Shown here one piece after another: positions 1 to 6,247 of a DNA stretch of 10,296 nt (position 1 is its first letter; each line of letters begins with the position of its first letter). Source of the DNA: Bacteroidota bacterium (GTDB taxonomy: Bacteria; Bacteroidota; Bacteroidia; Chitinophagales; Chitinophagaceae). The DNA lies in assembly GCA_947462495.1 (NCBI GenBank), contig CANHOY010000040.1:1-10296 (forward strand), given 5' to 3'. A program made the position numbers and the translations under genes. The notes beneath the pieces were generated by a model that was not told the DNA's origin, ran no database searches, and saw nothing but the letters and a program-made list of their open reading frames with translations.

Positions 1-2
1 AT

Positions 3-1022
3 TTTTTAAATAGAGAGAATTTTATTTCAGAGGCCGAGGCCAAGAAAAATCCATTAGATAAATATGGTCGAAATGCAGGGGTTACCTTTGAATATTCAAA
101 TACTACAGGAACTTTTAGTAGCTGGACCGACCTACATAAATCTTTTAAAGCTGATATAAATAACGACGATATCTATGCGAGCACAGGGTTTATGACAAAT
201 ACAAAACATTGGTCTTATGTTGGCCTTATTGGAAGCTTAGGTAAAAACTATTATACCGATTTAGGATTTGTGCAAGGCATTGATAATTACGATGCCATAA
301 GAGATACTACTATTCGTGTTGGTTTTAAAAACTTATTCAATTCGCTGACCTATAGATTATTTCCCGAAAATGGTTCCATTGCTAAAATGTTTGTGAAAAT
401 TGAAAGTTTTGCCACCCTGCATCCCGACAATTCCATTAATCAAGCTGATAATAAATTGGGGTCTGATTTTCAATTCAAAAATACCTCTACTTTTAGTTTT
501 GATTTAAAAAATACAATTGTCAACTTGTTATATCCTATTTCCTTTACTGACGGTGTTCCCTTACCAGTTGGAAATTATGTCTTCAATCAAATTCAAATAA
601 AGTATACATCTGATTCGAGAAAGATATTTAGATTAGAAGGCAATTTGAATATAGGCCAGTTTTACAATGGGCAAGTCAAAGGCATTGCCATGGGTATTGT
701 CTATAGAAATCAACCCCATTTTAATGTATTATTAAGCGCTCAATTTAATAATATCGTGTTCCCTAACCCTTATGGTAGTACTAATTTAGTTTTATTACAA
801 CCTAGGGTGGAGTGGAATTTTAGTACAAAAATGTTCTGGACCACTTTCGTACAATACAATACACAGAGCAATAACTTCAATATTAATAGTCGCTTACAAT
901 ATAGATTCAAACCTATGAGCGACTTCTTCTTGGTATACACCGACAACTACTTTACCGACCCTCTATTTAAAAATAAAAACAGGGCACTTATCTTTAAGTT
1001 CAGTTATTGGTTTAATTTGTGA
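3..1022 (+). CDS. DUF5916-type outer-membrane protein, C-terminal part (5' end outside window)
   Basis: The reading frame is open from the left edge, so this is the last 339 residues of a larger protein; the first ATG in view (192) is internal. The visible part alternates short polar and aromatic strands, as in an outer-membrane beta-barrel. It closes with a stretch reading FKPMSDFFLVYTDNYFTDPL, then KNRALIFKFSYWFNL, which I recognise as the typical end of the DUF5916 proteins of Bacteroidota. In the full-length family a carbohydrate-binding family-9-like domain precedes the barrel; that part is not visible here. The molecular role of the family is not established. Two in-frame stops (TGA, TAG) follow each other in the loop of an inverted repeat, and ade starts 15 bases after the first. 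Assignment to DUF5916 is from memory of the family's ending; barrel topology is inferred. Confidence 0.8.
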   Translation, partial: FLNRENFISEAEAKKNPLDKYGRNAGVTFEYSNTTGTFSSWTDLHKSFKADINNDDIYASTGFMTNTKHWSYVGLIGSLGKNYYTDLGFVQGIDNYDAIRDTTIRVGFKNLFNSLTYRLFPENGSIAKMFVKIESFATLHPDNSINQADNKLGSDFQFKNTSTFSFDLKNTIVNLLYPISFTDGVPLPVGNYVFNQIQIKYTSDSRKIFRLEGNLNIGQFYNGQVKGIAMGIVYRNQPHFNVLLSAQFNNIVFPNPYGSTNLVLLQPRVEWNFSTKMFWTTFVQYNTQSNNFNINSRLQYRFKPMSDFFLVYTDNYFTDPLFKNKNRALIFKFSYWFNL

Positions 1023-1035
1023 TAGCAAATTAAAC
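1010..1035. repeat. perfect 10-bp inverted repeat at the DUF5916/ade junction
   Basis: GTTTAATTTG (1010-1019) is the exact reverse complement of CAAATTAAAC (1026-1035). They are separated by the 6-base loop TGATAG, which consists of the two in-frame stop codons of the upstream gene. The right arm ends 2 bases before the ade ATG at 1038. No T-run follows on either strand, so it does not look like a rho-independent terminator. It could be a dyad operator, an mRNA hairpin affecting ade translation, or a chance AT-rich palindrome. The symmetry is directly visible; any function is inference. Confidence 0.55.
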
Positions 1036-1037
1036 GT

Positions 1038-2672
1038 ATGGGTAACTCCTTTTCCATTTCAGGGCAATATGTAGATATTATAGGAAAAAAAATATTTCCT
1101 GCCTCCATTACTGTTAAAGATGGAATAGTTAGTTCTATTGAAGCCATTCCATCGGCACCTAAACATTTTTTACTTCCTGGTTTTATTGACGCGCATGTAC
1201 ATATAGAAAGCAGCATGCTCATACCGAGTTCCTTTGCACAAATAGCTGTAACGCATGGAACGATTGCCACCATTAGTGACCCTCATGAAATTGCCAATGT
1301 GTGCGGCGTGGAAGGAGTTCATTACATGATTGACAATGGAAAGAAAGTGCCTTTTCATTTTTTCTTTGGGGCACCTAGCTGTGTGCCTGCAACCGAATTT
1401 GAAACGGCAGGTGCTGCTATAAATAGTGATGCCGTAGCTGAATTATTAGCGAGTAAGGATATTTATTATTTAAGTGAAATGATGAACTTTCCTGGCGTAT
1501 TATTCAAAGACGAGGAGGTAATGAAAAAAATAACCGCTGCACATAAAATAGGGAAACCTGTTGATGGCCATGCGCCGGGCCTAATGGGCGAAGCAGCAAA
1601 AAAATATATTGAAACTGGTATAAGTACCGACCATGAATGTTTTACTATTGACGAAGCTTTGGATAAATTATCCTACGGTATGAAAATATTAATTAGAGAA
1701 GGAAGTGCAGCAAAAAATTTCGAAGCCTTGTATGAATTAATAGACGATCATCCCAACAGCATCATGTTGTGTAGCGATGATAAACATCCTGATAGTTTAT
1801 TAGAAGGCCATATTAATATTTTGTGTGCAAGAGCGGTAGCAAAAGGAATAGACAAGTTTAATGTTTTAAAAGCAGCCTGTATCAATCCTGTAAAACATTA
1901 TCAACTTCCCACTGGTCTATTTCAAGTAGGAGATCCTGCCAATTTTATTATAGTGAAAGATTTAGTTGATTTCAAAGTAGCTCAAACTTATATTAAAGGG
2001 AAAAAAGTAGCCGAGGAGGGTCAATCCCTTATTCCAATGATTCATGAAAAAGCCATCAATCAATTTAATGCAATACCAATTATAGCAAAAGACATAAAAA
2101 TACTTGCGACTGATTATCCAGAAAATAACGGACTTGTCCCTGTAATTGAAGCCATCGATGGGCAATTAATCACCAATTGCTTATGGGAGACATTAAGTAT
2201 AGAGGAAGGTGCGCTTCTTGCAGATACCAATAAAGATATTTTAAAAATAGTCGTTTATAATAGATACCATGCTGCACCGCCTAAAATGGCATTTATAAAA
2301 AACTTTGGATTTACAAAAGGTGCCATCGCGTCCACAGTAGCGCATGATAGTCATAATATTATAGCAGTGGGTGCAACAGACGATGAAATAGTAATCGCCA
2401 TTAATGCAGTCATACAAGAGCAAGGCGGTATAAGTTGTGTGCAGGGTTCGGCTATCAAAGTGCTTGGCCTTCCGGTTGCTGGACTAATGAGTCTCCAAGA
2501 TCCGTATCAAGTTGCAGCAGACTATACCGAAATAGATACCATGGCTAAATCCTTGGGCAGTTCATTGGGCTCCCCCTTTATGACCTTAAGCTTTATGGCT
2601 TTGTTGGTCATTCCGCATCTTAAATTAAGTGATAAAGGCTTATTTGACGGCAAAGCTTTTAAATTATTTTAA
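1038..2672 (+). CDS. ade: adenine deaminase
   Basis: Converts adenine to hypoxanthine and ammonia in the cytoplasm, feeding purine salvage. The 544-residue length fits the family. It is a metal-dependent amidohydrolase: PGFIDAHVHIESS lies at residues 47-59 with H53 and H55 as metal ligands, SDPHEIANVCG at 80-90, FGAPSCVPAT at 110-119, MMNFPGV at 148-154, DGHAPGL at 176-182, TDHE at 197-200 and the catalytic-type CSDDKHPD at 245-252. The C-terminal domain keeps the signature AHDSHNIIAVG (435-445) and the ending SPFMTLSFMALLVIPHLKL (512-530). The ATG at 1038 is the first one that places the N-terminal beta-sandwich strand (SISGQYVDI) at the expected distance. No Shine-Dalgarno sequence is visible; a 10-bp inverted repeat lies directly upstream. 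The next gene, upp, is also a nucleobase salvage enzyme, 42 bases downstream. Confidence 0.96.
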   Translation: MGNSFSISGQYVDIIGKKIFPASITVKDGIVSSIEAIPSAPKHFLLPGFIDAHVHIESSMLIPSSFAQIAVTHGTIATISDPHEIANVCGVEGVHYMIDNGKKVPFHFFFGAPSCVPATEFETAGAAINSDAVAELLASKDIYYLSEMMNFPGVLFKDEEVMKKITAAHKIGKPVDGHAPGLMGEAAKKYIETGISTDHECFTIDEALDKLSYGMKILIREGSAAKNFEALYELIDDHPNSIMLCSDDKHPDSLLEGHINILCARAVAKGIDKFNVLKAACINPVKHYQLPTGLFQVGDPANFIIVKDLVDFKVAQTYIKGKKVAEEGQSLIPMIHEKAINQFNAIPIIAKDIKILATDYPENNGLVPVIEAIDGQLITNCLWETLSIEEGALLADTNKDILKIVVYNRYHAAPPKMAFIKNFGFTKGAIASTVAHDSHNIIAVGATDDEIVIAINAVIQEQGGISCVQGSAIKVLGLPVAGLMSLQDPYQVAADYTEIDTMAKSLGSSLGSPFMTLSFMALLVIPHLKLSDKGLFDGKAFKLF

Positions 2673-2690
2673 AATTGCCGACAAGAAACT

Positions 2691-2698
2691 TAGATTTG
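2691..2698 (+). promoter_or_regulatory. candidate Bacteroidota -7 box before upp
   Basis: TAGATTTG matches the Bacteroidota housekeeping -7 consensus TAnnTTTG and ends 16 bases before the upp ATG. The nearest upstream TTG (2675-2677) is only 13 bases away, shorter than the roughly 17-23 expected for a -33 element, so the match is incomplete. If real, upp would have its own promoter in the 42-base gap after ade and a short leader. Confidence 0.25.
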
Positions 2699-2714
2699 AA
2701 AAAATAATAACCGC

Positions 2715-3368
2715 ATGGTTCATCATTTAAGCGAAAAGCATAGTTTGATTAGCAACTGGATTGCAGAAATAAGAGATATCAGCATTCAATCGGATCGAAT
2801 GCGTTTTCGTCGCAATTTGGAAAGAATTGGTGAAGTCGCAGCTTATGAAATGAGCAAATTAATGCCAAGCACCATCAAACAAACTACCACCCCATTAGGC
2901 ATTCATCAATCAAAAGTATTGGCCGAACAACCCGTATTGGCCACTATTTTAAGAGCAGGTCTGCCTTTACATCAAGGCTTGCTAAATTATTTTGACAAAG
3001 CCGACAATGCATTTATTTCGGCCTACCGAAAACATCAAGAAGATGGAAACTTTGAAATAAGTATTGAATACTTAAGTTGTCCCGATTTAAATAACAGAGT
3101 GCTTATAGTTTGTGATCCTATGTTAGCTACAGGTGCCTCCATGGTGCAAACCATTCAAGCGATCACTCAGCATCAAACGCCTAAGGAAATTCATATTGTA
3201 GTAGCCATTGCAAGTAAAAAAGGTATAGAAATGGTAGAGGCGGCTTTAGGTAAAAACATCCCCATTTGGTGTGGAGATATTGATGATACCATTAATGACA
3301 AAAGCTATATTATACCAGGTTTAGGCGATGCGGGTGATTTGGCTTTTGGAACGAAAATACAGTCCTAA
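2715..3368 (+). CDS. upp: uracil phosphoribosyltransferase
   Basis: Makes UMP from uracil and PRPP, the pyrimidine salvage step. The 217-residue protein has the type I PRTase fold. The PRPP-binding loop is VLIVCDPMLATGAS (129-142), the RAG segment near 80-82 (ILRAGLPLHQG) contacts the pyrophosphate site, and the uracil-binding C-terminal hood is YIIPGLGDAGDLAFGTK (198-214). The usual enterobacterial loop reads DPMLATGGS and the hood GDAGDR; the GAS and GDL forms here fit the Bacteroidota branch of the family rather than indicating loss of function. The start at 2715 gives the normal N-terminus (a helix, then SDRMRFRRNLERIGE at 26-40). The gene follows ade in the same direction after 42 bases, so both may be transcribed together, and it carries a possible promoter box of its own. 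Confidence 0.95.
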   Translation: MVHHLSEKHSLISNWIAEIRDISIQSDRMRFRRNLERIGEVAAYEMSKLMPSTIKQTTTPLGIHQSKVLAEQPVLATILRAGLPLHQGLLNYFDKADNAFISAYRKHQEDGNFEISIEYLSCPDLNNRVLIVCDPMLATGASMVQTIQAITQHQTPKEIHIVVAIASKKGIEMVEAALGKNIPIWCGDIDDTINDKSYIIPGLGDAGDLAFGTKIQS

Positions 3369-3392
3369 AAGACTAGTTCGTATATTTACTTC

Positions 3393-3400
3393 AAAAGGAA
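3393..3400 (+). promoter_or_regulatory. ribosome binding site supporting a TTG start
   Basis: AAAAGGAA lies 3 bases upstream of the TTG at 3404. Most genes in this window have no purine-rich ribosome binding site, so this one helps to choose the non-ATG start of the EI24-like gene over the internal ATG at residue 28, which would remove part of the first membrane segment. Confidence 0.4.
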
Positions 3401-3403
3401 CCC

Positions 3404-4165
3404 TTGCTTAAAGAAATCATTTTAGCCATACGCGCTTATTTTAGAGCACATCGTTTTATTCTTCAACATCAATTGTGGAAATGGATGATTGTTCCAGGTA
3501 TTATTTATGCTTACTTGTTTATAGTAGGTATGAATTATTTTAGTCAATCCTCTAGTTTTTTTATTGAATCAATTATTTTAAAAACGGGACTAAAATCATG
3601 GGTGGATGGTTTAAGCAACGACTTAATTGGATTCTTTATCACCATGGGAAGTTTTTGGCTGTGGTTTACTTTACTCCTATTTTATTTTGCTTTGTTTAAG
3701 TATCTTTTTTTAATATTATTTGCTCCTTTTTTTGCTTATTTGCATTTACGCATCGATGCCATACAAAAAAATACCGTCTTTGTTTTTAATGGAGCTACCT
3801 ACAGAAAATTAATCACCAGGGCCTTATTGTTAAATGTAACCAACTTACTATGGCAAACCGTTTATTTAATTCCCATAGTAATCATTTGCACTTTGCCTAT
3901 TATTGGATGGTTTACCCCTATTTTTACCATACTCATCGAATGTTATTTTTTAGGGGCTGCCATGTTAGATTACAGTTTAGCAACAGAAAATAAAAACAAA
4001 GTGGCTGCAGCAGCTTATGTAAACAACCACAAGGGATTGCCTATTGGTAATGGACTAATTTTTTATCTACTCCATTTTATTCCTATCATCGGTTGGATCA
4101 CTGCCCCGTTTTATTCTTTAATTGCCGCACAATTAAATACACTAGAAGTTAAAGACAACGCCTAA
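3404..4165 (+). CDS. EI24/CysZ-like integral membrane protein
   Basis: A 253-residue inner-membrane protein of the EI24 domain family, which includes the sulfate permease CysZ of proteobacteria. The substrate cannot be read from the sequence, and sulfate transport should not be assumed. Hydrophobic segments lie at about 28-45, 76-115 (probably two, with LFAPFFAYL at 105-113), 143-190 (two, ending in the family-like LGAAMLDYSL at 183-192) and 215-242. The last contains the best family signature, GLPIGNGLIF followed by IPIIGWITAPF. The start is inferred to be TTG: an in-frame stop lies at 3374-3376, no ATG precedes residue 28, and AAAAGGAA (3393-3400) provides a Shine-Dalgarno-like site 3 bases upstream, one of the few in this window. 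It overlaps the methyltransferase gene by 1 base, so the two are probably translationally coupled. Confidence 0.82.
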   Translation: MLKEIILAIRAYFRAHRFILQHQLWKWMIVPGIIYAYLFIVGMNYFSQSSSFFIESIILKTGLKSWVDGLSNDLIGFFITMGSFWLWFTLLLFYFALFKYLFLILFAPFFAYLHLRIDAIQKNTVFVFNGATYRKLITRALLLNVTNLLWQTVYLIPIVIICTLPIIGWFTPIFTILIECYFLGAAMLDYSLATENKNKVAAAAYVNNHKGLPIGNGLIFYLLHFIPIIGWITAPFYSLIAAQLNTLEVKDNA

Positions 4166-4866
4166 TGAAAACAGGAACCGTTTATTTATTACCCATGGTA
4201 TTGCATGAAGAAGGCTGGGAAGCTTTACCTGCTGATGTTGTAAAATGGATTCAACAATGTGACGCCTTTTTTGTAGAAGATGAAAAAACAGCAAGACGTT
4301 TTTTTAAAAAGCTATGGAAAGAAATGGTCATTGACAATTATATATGGTATCCAATACATAAAGTGGAAGCAGAACAAATTAAAGCCTACACGCAATTATT
4401 AAAACAAGGAAAAAATATTGGTATCTTATCTGAAGCGGGTTGTACAGGCATTGCCGACCCAGGTCAATTACTGGTGGCTGCTGCACAAGAAATAGGCGCT
4501 ACGGTAAAACCTTATGTTGGCCCATCTTCAATTTTATTGGCTTTAATGGCCAGTGGCATGAATGGAAATTTATTTCAATTTCATGGCTACTTACCCATTG
4601 ACGCCTTAGAGCGTAAAAATAAAATACAAGCATTGGAAGCCGATAGCTTAAAAAGAACCTGCACCCAATTATTCATAGAAACTCCTTATCGCAACAATCA
4701 ATTATTAGAAGCCATCTTACAAAATTGTCATCCCAATACCCGACTTTGTATAGGGGTAGATATTACAGCACCTAACGAATACATCAAAACCGAAACCATT
4801 GCGTATTGGAAAAACAATAAGCCAGAATTGCATAAGAAATTAGTTATTTTTCTAATAGGGAGCTAA
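4165..4866 (+). CDS. RsmI-like SAM-dependent methyltransferase (COG0313, short Bacteroidota form)
   Basis: A 233-residue tetrapyrrole-methylase-fold protein related to RsmI, the enzyme that 2'-O-methylates C1402 of 16S rRNA. Visible motifs are GTVYLLP at 4-10, FVEDEKTARRFFKK at 36-49, ILSEAGCTGIADPG at 87-100 (RsmI has a VSDAGTPGISDPG-like motif), VGPSSILLALMASGMNG at 118-134 and FIETPYRN at 170-177. It differs from canonical RsmI in three ways: the N-terminal TPIGNLxD motif is replaced by LPMVLHEEG, it is shorter, and it has no C-terminal extension. Many Bacteroidota carry such a short form besides true RsmI, so I do not give the symbol rsmI; the target is unknown. The ATG overlaps the preceding stop as TAATG, indicating coupled translation with the EI24-like gene. 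Confidence 0.86.
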   Translation: MKTGTVYLLPMVLHEEGWEALPADVVKWIQQCDAFFVEDEKTARRFFKKLWKEMVIDNYIWYPIHKVEAEQIKAYTQLLKQGKNIGILSEAGCTGIADPGQLLVAAAQEIGATVKPYVGPSSILLALMASGMNGNLFQFHGYLPIDALERKNKIQALEADSLKRTCTQLFIETPYRNNQLLEAILQNCHPNTRLCIGVDITAPNEYIKTETIAYWKNNKPELHKKLVIFLIGS

Positions 4867-4931
4867 GCTTATATTGATTTAATGCGTAGTAGCCGAAAAA
4901 AAACTTCGCCTATTTTGTAGTAAGATGCCCA

Positions 4932-6194
4932 ATGGAAAAATCAAATGCCCATTGGAAAGCAGCACATCCCTTATTATTTATTGCTGGTACCTTAATGGCA
5001 GGCTTAATCCTGGCGACCCTATTTTTAAGCCATAGCCATTATCCTTTTTATGCCATTGTAATTATAGCCATTGGACTCCTCATTTTGCAAGGCAGCCTGC
5101 TATTACCTATTCCCTCATTTGTTAGAAGTATACTTGTATTATTCATTCTATTGTCCTGGGGGGCTTCTATTTATTTAGCCACTCAAGAGAAAAATTTAAT
5201 CCATCTTCCCTATCCAAAACCCTGGGTGGAATGGTGTCGAAATTGGGTAGTAAAAAAAATAAATGCCACTATTGTTTCAAAGGAGGCCACTAGTTTTGCG
5301 CTGGCTTTATTATTAGGTATAAAATCTGACTTAAACAAAGAGCTACTGCAGGCCTATACACAGTTAGGCATTATTCACATTGTTGCCATTAGTGGAATGC
5401 ATTTAGAAATTATTTTTAAAAATTTAACTCGTATCACTCAATGGATGCCAAGAAGAAAAATTTATTTGCTGCTTGAGTTAGTGATGGTATTAGCAGGCGT
5501 CTGGCTGTATACTTTAATGGCATTTGGCAGTCCTTCCATTGTTAGAGCAAGTGTATTTTTTAGTATTTATTTTATAGGTAAATTTTTACAGCAAAGTAAT
5601 TATACACTCAACACTATTGCTGGTGGCATCTTGATATTATTATTTTTTGATGTGAACAATATAGAAAATATAGGCTTGCAATTGTCCTACGCTGCGGTGA
5701 TAGGCATTCATTTATTTTACCCTTTATTAAATAAAATGTTACCCATGGACAATCCTTTATTGTCTTTTTTATGGAGTAATTTATGTGTAAGTATCGCAGC
5801 ACAATTAATGACTCTTCCTATTTTGATTTATCACTTTCACCAAATAGCTACCCTTGTTATTGTAAGTAATTTTATCATGGTCCCTTTAAGCAATATCTTA
5901 TTATATAGCTTAGTCATTTTAGTAATATGCCCATCAGTAGTAAACCTCTCTTTTATCATGGGTCACTGGATTGAAGGCTTTATTTTATGGATCAACGCAT
6001 GCATCCGCTATTTTTATGAGCAGCCCATCAGTAGTAGTATTCAAGTTCATTTTGGTCCAATTCAAATAGCTCTATATTATGCAGTTTTATGGTTAGTCTA
6101 CAAATGGCTAGATAAAAAACATGCCCATTACCTACTATACCTACTTGTCCTTATAGTTGGTTACAGGCTACTAAAGTTATTCAGTCTGGTTTAG
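4932..6194 (+). CDS. comEC: ComEC/Rec2 family competence protein, compact form
   Basis: Inner-membrane channel that carries single-stranded DNA into the cytoplasm during natural transformation. The Competence domain covers roughly residues 118-390: LALLLGIKSDL (124-134), the family hallmark GIIHIVAISGMHLEII (146-161), SPSIVRASVF (200-209), GLQLSYAAVIGI (248-259), QLMTLPILIYHF (291-302) and SNFIMVPLSN (312-321). Before it are about three hydrophobic segments (13-33, 38-60, 63-83). It has 420 residues, whereas typical Bacteroidota ComEC is considerably longer. Only about 35 residues separate the last N-terminal membrane segment from the Competence domain, leaving no space for the usual DUF4131/OB-like soluble domain, and there is no C-terminal metallo-beta-lactamase domain. 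No frameshift is visible and the frame is intact, so it may be functional but reduced. It starts 65 bases after the methyltransferase gene. Confidence 0.9.
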   Translation: MEKSNAHWKAAHPLLFIAGTLMAGLILATLFLSHSHYPFYAIVIIAIGLLILQGSLLLPIPSFVRSILVLFILLSWGASIYLATQEKNLIHLPYPKPWVEWCRNWVVKKINATIVSKEATSFALALLLGIKSDLNKELLQAYTQLGIIHIVAISGMHLEIIFKNLTRITQWMPRRKIYLLLELVMVLAGVWLYTLMAFGSPSIVRASVFFSIYFIGKFLQQSNYTLNTIAGGILILLFFDVNNIENIGLQLSYAAVIGIHLFYPLLNKMLPMDNPLLSFLWSNLCVSIAAQLMTLPILIYHFHQIATLVIVSNFIMVPLSNILLYSLVILVICPSVVNLSFIMGHWIEGFILWINACIRYFYEQPISSSIQVHFGPIQIALYYAVLWLVYKWLDKKHAHYLLYLLVLIVGYRLLKLFSLV

Positions 6195-6236
6195 TTTTTG
6201 TGGAAAAGCTGCGCCTATAAAAAATGTAGAAGATAG

Positions 6237-6244
6237 TACCTTTG
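6237..6244 (+). promoter_or_regulatory. candidate Bacteroidota -7 box abutting purH
   Basis: TACCTTTG is an exact TAnnTTTG match and ends 3 bases before the purH ATG at 6248. Transcription normally begins a few bases after this box, so it would start at or next to the start codon and give a leaderless or nearly leaderless mRNA. No TTG is found at the expected -33 distance; the nearest upstream TTTG (6197-6200) is 36 bases away. The box is visible; its activity is inferred. Confidence 0.3.
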
Positions 6245-6247
6245 ATT

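Noticed and set aside
2657..2674. All-A/T palindrome TTTTAAA-TTAT-TTTAAAA over the ade stop codon, possible terminator
   Set aside because: The stem has no G or C, no T-run follows beyond the stem itself, and such sequences are frequent by chance in this AT-rich region.
3351..3381. Imperfect hairpin across the upp stop (ACGAA/TTCGT outer and AGTC/GACT inner stems)
   Set aside because: The stems are only 5 and 4 bp, separated by an asymmetric internal loop, and no T-run follows, so it cannot be supported as a terminator.
3404..4165. Calling the EI24-like protein a sulfate transporter (CysZ)
   Set aside because: Only the broad family fold is visible, and no sulfur assimilation genes are nearby to support the specific function.
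5929..6036. 14-base direct repeat GCCCATCAGTAGTA (5929-5942 and 6023-6036) inside comEC
   Set aside because: The two copies are read in different frames, have no further similarity around them, and one such match in 10 kb is not clearly more than chance.
6242..6247. TTG at 6242 as start of purH
   Set aside because: It adds only two residues, overlaps the candidate -7 box, and the ATG at 6248 gives the expected N-terminus.
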